DNA of 38,034 nt from Nitriliruptoraceae bacterium (GTDB lineage Bacteria > Actinomycetota > Nitriliruptoria > Nitriliruptorales > Nitriliruptoraceae): positions 1-38,034 of the forward strand of contig PXDB01000022.1 of assembly GCA_003565155.1 (NCBI GenBank), in the 5' to 3' direction. The notes below the pieces were generated by a model that saw only the letters and a list, made by a program, of their open reading frames with translations, was not told the origin of the DNA and did not search any database. Within the stretch, counting starts at the first letter, position 1; each line of letters opens with the position of its first letter. Shown here in pieces: positions 1 through 7,103 of this stretch. The translations under genes and the position numbers were made by a program.

Positions 1-2
1 AC

Positions 3-248
3 GGCGAAGAGCTGACAGAAGCGGAGGCCCTGGCCGACGAGTTCTGCGACGTGATCAGCATCTTCGCCGACATCGACGAGGATGACCTGGACTCGCTCAT
101 GGAAGCGATGGCCGAGCTCGAGCAGCGGGAGGACGAACTGCTGGACCTCGAGAACCGGCTGGTCGACAGCGAGATCGACGATGAGGAACTCGAGGCCGCG
201 GTAGAAGCGCGGTGCCCCGACGCCCTCGACGCCTTCGACGGCTTCTGA
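3..248 (+). CDS. 3' end of an acidic protein of unknown function (5'-truncated)
   Basis: The reading frame is open from the first complete codon at the window edge to a TGA at 246-248, so the real start lies upstream of the window. The 81 visible residues are strongly acidic and mostly predicted helical (runs of E, D and L such as EDELLDLENRLVDSE), with one Cys late in the sequence. There is no signal peptide, membrane segment or motif that I recognise. A GTG at 51 could serve as a start, but the in-frame codons before it have the same composition, which argues for a longer gene. No function is assigned. Confidence 0.55.
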   Translation, partial: GEELTEAEALADEFCDVISIFADIDEDDLDSLMEAMAELEQREDELLDLENRLVDSEIDDEELEAAVEARCPDALDAFDGF

Positions 249-283
249 TCGCGGCGCTCGGGCATCCGCCGGCGTGCACCCGG

Positions 284-1081
284 TCAGCGGTGCGCGTCGA
301 GGAAGGTCCGTAGCGCCGCGTCGAAGGCGTCGGGTTGCTCCAGGTTGGCGAAGTGGCCGGCACCGACGATGTCGACGACCTCGGCATCGTCCCGCTGCGC
401 GAGAGCCGCCAGGGTGGAGACCAGGTTCTTGTTGATGCTGCGGTCCAGCTCGCACCGCAGGAGCAACGTGGCCACGGTGCTGTCGCGCAGCGTCTGCGTG
501 TAGTCGTAGTCGGCGATGTTCTGGGTGATGAGCCGCACGGCGACGGGGTCGGCGACCGCGAACATCTCGCGGATCGCGCGCCCGACCGCACGGTCCTTGA
601 TCGCCGCGCCGGCGAGCCAGCCGGTACCGGACGTGCCGAGCACGCGGAGCGTGGTGGTCATCGTGCGCACCAGAGCTCTGCTGGAAGCCAGCTGCGCGGT
701 GGTGCCGAAGGTGGTCAAGGTCCGCAGCCGGTCGGGCTGTGTCCGGGCGAACTCCAGCCCGATGATGCCGCCCAGCGAGTTGCCGACCAGATGGGCGCGC
801 TCGACGTCGAGGTGGTCCAGCAACGTGCGCACGTCCTGGGCGAGCCGCTCGACCGTCAGGTCCGCGCGCGTCGGCGACGATGGGAGCGTCGAGTGCCCGT
901 GCCCCCGCAGGGACGGCGCCACCACCAGCCAGTCGTCGCTGAACGTGCGGAGCTGTGGCGCGAACTGCCGCCAGTTGGGCCCGTTGCCGTGCAGGAGCAA
1001 CAGGGTCGGGGCGTCCGCCGGCCCAGCGGCGGCATACTCCAGGCTGACGTCCCCGTCGACCTTGACCGTGTGCGGCTCCAC
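284..1081 (-). CDS. alpha/beta hydrolase, 3-oxoadipate enol-lactonase-like
   Basis: A 265-residue cytoplasmic hydrolase with the full alpha/beta-hydrolase plan: HGNG oxyanion loop near residues 31-34, nucleophile elbow GNSLGG with Ser102, probable acid Asp213 in CELDRS, and His243 in GAGHF. The length and GNSLGG elbow resemble the PcaD/enol-lactonase-like branch, but the substrate cannot be read from sequence and no catechol-pathway genes are nearby. The start chosen is GTG at 1081, preceded by GGGAG nine bases upstream. An in-frame ATG at 1150 would add 23 Arg-rich residues that do not look like protein. It is divergent from the methyltransferase at 1201. Confidence 0.85.
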   Translation of the reverse strand: MEPHTVKVDGDVSLEYAAAGPADAPTLLLLHGNGPNWRQFAPQLRTFSDDWLVVAPSLRGHGHSTLPSSPTRADLTVERLAQDVRTLLDHLDVERAHLVGNSLGGIIGLEFARTQPDRLRTLTTFGTTAQLASSRALVRTMTTTLRVLGTSGTGWLAGAAIKDRAVGRAIREMFAVADPVAVRLITQNIADYDYTQTLRDSTVATLLLRCELDRSINKNLVSTLAALAQRDDAEVVDIVGAGHFANLEQPDAFDAALRTFLDAHR

Positions 1082-1200
1082 CGACGTGCGCTCCCTTCCG
1101 GCTCGCGGCCGACGGCACGCCTCATGAGGGCTGGACAGCCGCTGCCACATCGCTGACCCTATCCCGGTCGCGGATGCACGCCGGCGAGGAGCGATCCACC

Positions 1201-1704
1201 ATGCATCGTGCTGCCGCAGCCATCGGGACCGCGGTCTTCGCGGCCACCGTTCCCGCCTCGGTCATCGGGGTGCTCCCCCGGTGGTTGGCACGCCACAGCG
1301 ACCCACCACCGGCGCCGGCGGCGCAGCGCCACCTGGGCACCGCGTTGTGCGCCACCGGGCTACCGCTGGTCGCCGACGCCTTCGTCCGCTTCGTGCGTGC
1401 GCGGGGAACCCCCGCACCGGTCGCCGAGACCGAGGAGTTGGTCGTCTCCGGGCCGTACCGGTGGACGCGCAACCCCCAGTACGTCGGTGTGGTGTCGGCG
1501 GTCGCAGGGCAGGGCCTGCGGTGGAACAGTTGGCCGGTCCTGGCCTACGCCGTCTACCTCGTCGGTGCCTTCCACGTGTGGGTGCGTGTCTACGAGGAGC
1601 CGCGCCTGTCGAGGCGCTTCCCTGACAGCTACCCGGACTACGTGGCGACGGTTCCTCGGTGGCCGCGCCCATGGTCGTGGCGTCAGCTCACGACGCGCGC
1701 CTGA
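1201..1704 (+). CDS. ICMT/PEMT-family membrane methyltransferase
   Basis: A 167-residue protein with several hydrophobic segments and the C-terminal signature of isoprenylcysteine carboxyl methyltransferase / phospholipid methyltransferase-like enzymes: VSGPYRWTRNPQYVG, then YEEPRLSRRFPDSYPDYVATVPRW. These segments bind S-adenosylmethionine at the membrane interface in the family. The substrate is unknown; many bacterial members methylate lipids or small hydrophobic molecules. ATG at 1201 follows GGAG by nine bases; an earlier in-frame ATG at 1174 lacks such a site. It differs from the second ICMT-like protein at 19787, which sits in a polyketide operon. Confidence 0.8.
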   Translation: MHRAAAAIGTAVFAATVPASVIGVLPRWLARHSDPPPAPAAQRHLGTALCATGLPLVADAFVRFVRARGTPAPVAETEELVVSGPYRWTRNPQYVGVVSAVAGQGLRWNSWPVLAYAVYLVGAFHVWVRVYEEPRLSRRFPDSYPDYVATVPRWPRPWSWRQLTTRA

Positions 1705-1738
1705 CCGGCACGGTCGCCGACCGGCTGCTGCGTGCCGG
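1705..1738. terminator. hairpin between convergent genes
   Basis: CCGGCACG at 1705-1712 pairs with CGTGCCGG at 1731-1738 around an 18-base loop. A wider pair CTGACCGG (1701-1708) / CCGGTCAG (1753-1760) can form as an alternative. The hairpin lies just after the stop of the methyltransferase and before the stop of the PP2C gene on the other strand, the right place for a bidirectional terminator. There is no T-tract, as is common in high-GC actinobacteria. Confidence 0.45.
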
Positions 1739-1756
1739 GCTCACGAAGCGGACCGG

Positions 1757-2491
1757 TCAGCGGGCGGGGGGAGGCGTGCTGTGCTCGCCGAGGGGCCACC
1801 ACAGGGCGGTGACGTTGTCGGTGCCGGTCTCGGCCGCGACCTCGACCAGTTCGGTCAGCCCCCTGGTGGTCAGGAGCCGAGCGATGACGGCGGTGGCCTC
1901 GTCCGGCCCGACCAGCTGGTCGGTCGCGACGAGCGCCGGTCCGGCCTCGAAGGCACCCGTGAGCCCGTCGCTGCACAACAGCAGTCCGACGGTGTCCTCG
2001 AGCGGGCACCAGAACCGGTCCTGGTGGAGTGCCGGGAACGCGGATCCCAGCGCGTGCTCGATCCCGCCCAACGTGCCGTGGTCATCGGTCAACGCCTCCA
2101 GGTGACCATCCGTGCGAAGCCGGTACGCCCGAGAGTCGCCGGACCACACGCCGGCGACCCCCTGTTCCTGCCGCTGGGCCGCAACCAGCGTCGTTCCCGG
2201 AGCGCGTGGGCTCCACTGCCCGTCCGTCAGGGCGCGCACCGCGGCATCCGCCTGGGCGGTCGCGTCGTGGAGGTCCGCGCCTCGGCGGGCCGCTGACCCG
2301 AACGCCTCGAGCGCCGCCACCGCCGCCGCGGCGCCGTCGTGGTGGCCGCCCATCCCGTCGGCGACGGCCGCGACGCCGGGCGCGATGAAGGCGCCGTCCT
2401 GCTGCTCGTGGCGCCTCCCCAGGCGCATCACCACGCGCACACCATCGACCACCTCGTCGACGTGGTCGTCCTGCCACACCCGGCCGTTCAC
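1757..2491 (-). CDS. PP2C-family Ser/Thr protein phosphatase
   Basis: A 244-residue soluble protein with the PPM/PP2C metal-binding motifs in order: QQD (Asp32), ADGMGGH (45-50), GDSRAYR, CSDGLTG and a C-terminal DNVTALWW. These Asp residues bind the catalytic Mn/Mg ions, so the enzyme looks active. It is about the length of the catalytic domain alone, with no transmembrane or sensor part. GTG at 2491 follows AGGAGG with six-base spacing; an internal ATG (residue 22) lacks this. No kinase partner or anti-sigma gene is adjacent. It may act in the same signalling set as the HDOD and GGDEF-EAL genes upstream, but that is only proximity. Confidence 0.88.
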   Translation of the reverse strand: MNGRVWQDDHVDEVVDGVRVVMRLGRRHEQQDGAFIAPGVAAVADGMGGHHDGAAAAVAALEAFGSAARRGADLHDATAQADAAVRALTDGQWSPRAPGTTLVAAQRQEQGVAGVWSGDSRAYRLRTDGHLEALTDDHGTLGGIEHALGSAFPALHQDRFWCPLEDTVGLLLCSDGLTGAFEAGPALVATDQLVGPDEATAVIARLLTTRGLTELVEVAAETGTDNVTALWWPLGEHSTPPPAR

Positions 2492-2792
2492 CAGCAGCCT
2501 CCTCAGCCCGACGCACGATGCTGCACCGTCGATCAGCAGCAGTCTGCAGCATCGAAGCCGTCTCGCCGAGCGTCGCGCGCGGAAGGCGGTGTGCGACCGG
2601 TTCCCGCGACGGCCAGCCGAAGCCACGGACGGTCGATGGTCCAGGACGGTGGCGTCGAGGTGTTCCCCCGCAGCGACGATGGTGTCCGCCGAAGGGGCAC
2701 GGTTGTCGAGGGCCTGCGCATCGACCGGGACGCCGACGGGGACCACGTCCGGTGCGGCGCGTCGCCAGCAGAGTGCCCCGAGGGGCGCCTGC
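2492..2792. other. gene-free stretch between PP2C and HDOD genes
   Basis: About 300 bases without a convincing gene. Open frames on either strand are rich in Arg and Ser with no recognisable motif and no ribosome site. The PP2C promoter on the minus strand should lie here. I saw no clear repeat or -35/-10 pair. Confidence 0.4.
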
Positions 2793-3617
2793 TCACCGCA
2801 GGAGGTCGACGATCCAGCGGGCGTTGTCCCGGATCTGCTCGAGCACCTCGGCAGGGTCCTGCGCCACCCCGCAGGCGTGGAGTCGGGCCTGTTGGTGCTC
2901 GGTGAGCACCGCGTCGCCATCCTCGGAGGTCGTCGTGAGCGCCAACGCCGCCTGCAGGACGATCGTGGCGGCGTCATCGGTCGCGAGGTCCAGCGCGTGC
3001 TGGTTGCCGATCGGTTCGACGAACCGCGCTGGGAGCTGCCACCTGGCCAACAGCGCGGCGGCGAGCTGTCCCGAGGTGCACCCGTAGCGGTGCAGCTGTC
3101 CCTCCGCGAGTCGGATCGGGTCGCCCTGATGGTCGACCCGCAGTCGCGCAGCGCCGCCCGGGTCGTAGAGGTGGAGCAGCCAGTCGCCGAGGTTGTGCAG
3201 CAGCCCGACGCCGTAGCACTCGGACGGGTCGGCGCCTGCGGGCGGGGCGAGCAGCTGCGCGGCGACGGCCGTGGTGGCGTAGCGCTCCACGTAGCCGTCC
3301 GGCAGCGGCATGGTCCGCCCGATGCCGGCGGCCACCCCAGCGGCGATGGCCCGCAGTGTCTGGAACCCGATGATCGACACCGCGAAGTGCACGGTCGTCG
3401 CCCGTCCGGTCAGGCCGTAGTGCGCGGAGTTGGCTGCGCGAAGCACCCGCCCAGCCAGGCCGGCATCCCGAGCGACGTGCGGCACGATGTCGGCGACACC
3501 GACGTCGGCGTCGCTGGTCATGGAGACCACCCGCAGCGCGGCGAGCTGTCGCGTCGGCAGCTCTCGACGGACCCGGTCCAACACCGGGGACGCTGCCTCC
3601 TGCCACTCCGTGATCAT
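2793..3617 (-). CDS. HDOD-domain protein
   Basis: A 274-residue soluble protein. The HDOD core runs from about residue 20 (LPTRQLAALRVVSMTSDADVGVADIV) through LAGRVLRAANSAHYG and FAVSIIGFQTLRAIAAG to VGLLHNLGDWLL. HDOD proteins are HD-like domains that have lost phosphohydrolase residues; they occur in signalling, often beside cyclic-di-GMP enzymes. Its ATG at 3617 overlaps the TGA of the GGDEF-EAL gene (ATGA, 3614-3617), so the two are translationally coupled and probably work in one pathway. No effector domain is present, so it is likely a binding or adaptor protein. Confidence 0.85.
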   Translation of the reverse strand: MITEWQEAASPVLDRVRRELPTRQLAALRVVSMTSDADVGVADIVPHVARDAGLAGRVLRAANSAHYGLTGRATTVHFAVSIIGFQTLRAIAAGVAAGIGRTMPLPDGYVERYATTAVAAQLLAPPAGADPSECYGVGLLHNLGDWLLHLYDPGGAARLRVDHQGDPIRLAEGQLHRYGCTSGQLAAALLARWQLPARFVEPIGNQHALDLATDDAATIVLQAALALTTTSEDGDAVLTEHQQARLHACGVAQDPAEVLEQIRDNARWIVDLLR

Positions 3618-5716
3618 GATCCAGGCCCTCCGTAGGGCGGGAACCGGTCGGCAGGCACGTTGTCGGGTCGGGCGAACACGTAGCCCTGCACCACGTCACA
3701 ACCGAGGTTGATGAGCTGGTCGAGCTGGGCACGGGTCTCGACACCTTCGGCGATGACGCCACGGCCTGCCGTGTGCACCATGTGGGTGATGGCGGCGACG
3801 ATGGCGGCATCGACCGGGTCCGTATCGACCCGGGAGACGAAGGAGGGCGCGATCTTGATGACGTCCACCGGCATGGTGCGCAGGTAGGCGATCGATGACC
3901 ATCCGGTGCCGAAGTCGTCTAGGGCGATGCCCACGCCGGCACCGCGCAGATGGCGCAGGGTCTCGACACCGGCACCCTCCGGGTCGATGAGCACCCCCTC
4001 GGTCAGCTCCAGCAGCAGATCGCTCGGCTGCACGCCACGATCCCGCGCGGTGGACAGGACGAGCTCAGCGAACCCTTCCTCGGTCAACTGGGTCGCAGAG
4101 ACGTTGACGGCCACCCAGCCGGGGTGACGGTTCTCCGCACGCCACGACGCCAGCTGCCGGCACGCCTCATCGAGGACCCAGGCGCTCAGCTCCCGCAGCA
4201 GCCCGGTCTCCTCCGCCAGCTTGATCAGCTCCGGGATGGGCAGATCGGCGTGCTCGGGACGCCGACCCCGCAGCAGCGCCTCACTGCCGAGGACCCTGCC
4301 GTCCGGCGCGTACACGATCGGTTGGTAGGTCAGCCGTAGCTGGCCGGTCGCGAGGTCGTTGCGCAGGTCGGTGGCGACCTGCAGCCGCTGCTGCGCCTGG
4401 CCATGGCGGTCCGCGTCGAACACCGCGATGCGGTTGCGACCCTCCGCTTTCGCCTGGTACATCGCCGCGTCCGCGTCCCGCAGCAGCGACGTCGGCGTCC
4501 ACGGCGTCCCCGCTTCCGCGATCGCCAAGCCGACGGACGCAGACACCTGGAACGGACGGCCCTCCAGTTGCAGCTGGTTCTCGAAGGTCGACGCGTACCG
4601 GCGGGCGATGGCGACGGCGTCGTCGACACCGGACAGGTCGTGGCAGAGCAGGACGAACTCGTCGCCACCGAACCGCGCCAGCACATCGCCCGATCTGATG
4701 CGCTGTCGCAGGCGGTTCGCGATCTCGGTCAGGAGCCGGTCGCCGACCGCGTGTCCGAGGGCGTCGTTGACGAACTTGAAGTGGTCGAGGTCGAAGAACA
4801 GCAGCGCGTGGGTCTTGTTGCCGAGCTGGTCGCGCGCGCGCTGGAGCGCTGCCAGCAGGGCGCCCCTGTTGGAGAGCCCCGTCAGCTGGTCGTGGTTGGC
4901 CTGGTGCTGGAGGGCGGCACGGTGGTCCCGTGCCAGGGTGATGTCCTCCAGCGTCGCCACGATGCCGGCGCCCTGGTCGGTGTCGTGGACCGGCCCAGCG
5001 ACCATCCTCACCCACCGGTCCGTCGCTGCCACGCGGAACTGCACGGTGCTCGTCCCGCCATCGAGGACCGCGGCGAGTGCCTCGGTGACCGCGTCGAGCT
5101 GCTGGCGGTCGACGGCGTCCAGCCAACCGAGCCCCAGGATGTCGTCGGTCCCTCGCGCGAGGAGCTCGCACGCCTGCTCGTTGGCGAAACCCATCCGCAG
5201 ACCCACCCCCGACGCGAGGATCCCGACCGGGGCCTGGTGTGCGACGGCCTGGAAACGCGCAGCGGAGACCCGCCACTCAGCGACGTGACGCTGCGCCTCG
5301 CGGGGTTCCTCGAGGTGCACGATGAACAGGGCAGTGAGGTCCGCGTCCGGGTACACGGAGACGTCGATCGCCGAGCTGGCCCCGGGGCGATCGCCGACGA
5401 CCGCGGTCGCGAACCCACCGCCCGCGTCCATCAGCTCCCGGATCGTCTCCGCTAGCGGGCGCGGGACCTGCGACCACTGCAGGATCTCTCCCTGCTCCAC
5501 GCCGAGCAGGGCGTGCGCCCGCGGGTTGCCCCAGAGGGGTCGCGGCTCGCCGTCGTCGGCGACGAACAGGGTCCCGTGCGGGGCGAGCTGTACAGCGGCG
5601 GCGAACAGGGCACCGCCAGGCGGTCGTCCCTGCGGGACGATCGCCGCGGCGCTGGTGGTGCTCTGCGCGTCCTGCATCGCCGTTTGCTTCGTTTCGTCGC
5701 TGGAGTTCGTCGTCAC
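3614..5716 (-). CDS. PAS-PAS-GGDEF-EAL cyclic-di-GMP turnover protein
   Basis: About 700 residues, no membrane segment. Two PAS-like sensor regions occupy roughly residues 35-150 and 155-280 (the second with FQAVAHQAPVGI and EDIT). A GGDEF domain follows, with intact GGDEF at 350-354 and an RSGD inhibitory-site motif five residues before it. The EAL domain has EAL at 479-481, DDFGTGWSS and EGVET. Both active sites look complete, so it could make or hydrolyse cyclic-di-GMP, with the direction set by the PAS input and the I-site. Start is uncertain: GTG at 5716 has GCAGG six bases upstream, while ATG at 5677 (687 residues) has no clear site. Coupled by ATGA to the HDOD gene. Confidence 0.92.
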   Translation of the reverse strand: MTTNSSDETKQTAMQDAQSTTSAAAIVPQGRPPGGALFAAAVQLAPHGTLFVADDGEPRPLWGNPRAHALLGVEQGEILQWSQVPRPLAETIRELMDAGGGFATAVVGDRPGASSAIDVSVYPDADLTALFIVHLEEPREAQRHVAEWRVSAARFQAVAHQAPVGILASGVGLRMGFANEQACELLARGTDDILGLGWLDAVDRQQLDAVTEALAAVLDGGTSTVQFRVAATDRWVRMVAGPVHDTDQGAGIVATLEDITLARDHRAALQHQANHDQLTGLSNRGALLAALQRARDQLGNKTHALLFFDLDHFKFVNDALGHAVGDRLLTEIANRLRQRIRSGDVLARFGGDEFVLLCHDLSGVDDAVAIARRYASTFENQLQLEGRPFQVSASVGLAIAEAGTPWTPTSLLRDADAAMYQAKAEGRNRIAVFDADRHGQAQQRLQVATDLRNDLATGQLRLTYQPIVYAPDGRVLGSEALLRGRRPEHADLPIPELIKLAEETGLLRELSAWVLDEACRQLASWRAENRHPGWVAVNVSATQLTEEGFAELVLSTARDRGVQPSDLLLELTEGVLIDPEGAGVETLRHLRGAGVGIALDDFGTGWSSIAYLRTMPVDVIKIAPSFVSRVDTDPVDAAIVAAITHMVHTAGRGVIAEGVETRAQLDQLINLGCDVVQGYVFARPDNVPADRFPPYGGPGS

Positions 5717-5846
5717 GTCGGACCTGCCGACGCCGCTCGACGAGGGCGGATCAGCCCTGCCTGTCGGCCCGGTAGCGCAGAGATGTAGCGGTAGACGTGG
5801 GCGTTCCCGCTCGCCCCTCGGATCGCACGGGGATCGGTCGGTGGGG

Positions 5847-5874
5847 TGTCGAGCGACGGTGCCGTGAGTAGCCT
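5847..5874 (+). promoter_or_regulatory. possible promoter for the phosphofructokinase gene
   Basis: TAGCCT at 5869-5874 resembles an actinobacterial -10 box (TAnnnT) and is the same hexamer, in the same local context (gTAGCCTc.ccgg), as the stronger promoter at 16618. The -35 is poor (TGTCGA at 5847-5852, 16-base spacer). The leader to GTG 5937 would be about 55 bases. Weak evidence only. Confidence 0.25.
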
Positions 5875-5936
5875 CACCGGTACTCGAGTCGCGGCGGCCG
5901 CGCTGACCGGCGCACGACCGCCCAGGTGGTGGAGAC

Positions 5937-7055
5937 GTGACCAAGTCGATCGGGATCCTGACCGCCGGTGGTGACAGCCCCGGCCTCAACGCCGCGATCC
6001 GTGCGATCGGGAAGTCGGCGGCCGCGGAGGACATGCAGGTCATCGGCTTCCGTGACGGCTTCCGTGGGCTGATGGAGAACCGCACGGTGCGCCTCACCGC
6101 TGACGAGGTGTCCGGCATCCTGACCCGGGGCGGGACGCTGCTCGGGACCAGCCGCGACAAGCCGCACAAGATGCCCGTCGGCAGCCGCACGATGGACATG
6201 CGGGAGAAGATGGCCGAGGTGTACGAGTCGAACCACCTCGAGGTGCTCGTCTGCCTGGGTGGTGGCGGCACGCAGAAGAACGCGATGCGGCTGATGGAGG
6301 TGGGCTGCAACGTCATCACCCTGCCGAAGACGATCGACAACGACGTCTACGGCACCGACATCACCTTCGGGTTCGATACCGCGCTCGGTATCGCCACCGA
6401 CGCGGTCGACCGGTTGCACAGCACGGCCCACAGTCATCACCGCATCATCGTGCTGGAGATCATGGGGCACAACACCGGGTGGCTGGCGCTCGGCGCCGGT
6501 ATCGCCGGAGGCGCCGACGTGATCCTGATCCCCGAGATCCCCTACGACATCGACATCGTGGCCCGCGCCATCATGCAGCGCAGCAAGGCCGGGAAGAGCT
6601 TCAGCATCGTCGCCGTCGCGGAGGGGGCCGTCTCGGTCGAGGACGCGCAGCGCCTCGAGGAGGCACGCGCGAAGGTCGACCAGGCGGAGTCGAAGGAGGA
6701 CCGCAAGCAGGCCAAGTCCGACCTGCGTCAGGCGCAGGGCGATCATGTCGGGAACACGGTCCGCCTGACCCACGAGCTCGAGGAGCGCACCGGGCTCGAG
6801 TCCCGCCTGACGATCCTCGGACACGTCCAGCGGGGTGGGACGCCGTCGGCCGGTGACCGGCTGCTCGCGACCCGGCTCGGTACCGCCTGCGTCGACCTGG
6901 TCCGTGACGGGACCTACGGGGTCATGGTCGCCTCCCGGGGCGACGGCGTGGAGGCCCTGCCCCTCGAGGAGGTCGTGGGCAGACGCAAGGCGGTGCCGAC
7001 TGATCACCCGTGGCTGAAGGGCGCACGCACCGTCGGGGTGAGCCTCGGCGACTGA
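5937..7055 (+). CDS. pfkA: 6-phosphofructokinase, PfkA family
   Basis: A 372-residue cytoplasmic enzyme expected to phosphorylate fructose 6-phosphate to the 1,6-bisphosphate in glycolysis. Visible family motifs: [15 protein letters not shown] at 9-23, TIDND at 132-136 with catalytic Asp134, HNTGW, and [15 protein letters not shown] near the end. Donor-site signature is mixed: Gly111 (equivalent to E. coli Gly104, Asp in PPi enzymes) suggests ATP, while Lys131 in PKTIDND is the residue seen in PPi-type and some atypical ATP enzymes. Gly110 replaces the usual Asp of GGDGS. A charged helical insert ([19 protein letters not shown]) lies near residue 250. GTG start at 5937 with AGGTGG seven bases before. 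Confidence 0.9.
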   Translation: MTKSIGILTAGGDSPGLNAAIRAIGKSAAAEDMQVIGFRDGFRGLMENRTVRLTADEVSGILTRGGTLLGTSRDKPHKMPVGSRTMDMREKMAEVYESNHLEVLVCLGGGGTQKNAMRLMEVGCNVITLPKTIDNDVYGTDITFGFDTALGIATDAVDRLHSTAHSHHRIIVLEIMGHNTGWLALGAGIAGGADVILIPEIPYDIDIVARAIMQRSKAGKSFSIVAVAEGAVSVEDAQRLEEARAKVDQAESKEDRKQAKSDLRQAQGDHVGNTVRLTHELEERTGLESRLTILGHVQRGGTPSAGDRLLATRLGTACVDLVRDGTYGVMVASRGDGVEALPLEEVVGRRKAVPTDHPWLKGARTVGVSLGD

Positions 7056-7103
7056 CGCGGCTGCGTGGGGTGGCTTCCCGCGCCGTAGAGGAAGGCAGCG
7101 CGC

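Noticed and set aside
1208-2296. Plus-strand frame overlapping the methyltransferase and PP2C genes
   Set aside because: Arg/Ser/Pro-rich, no motif, covered by two genes with clear families.
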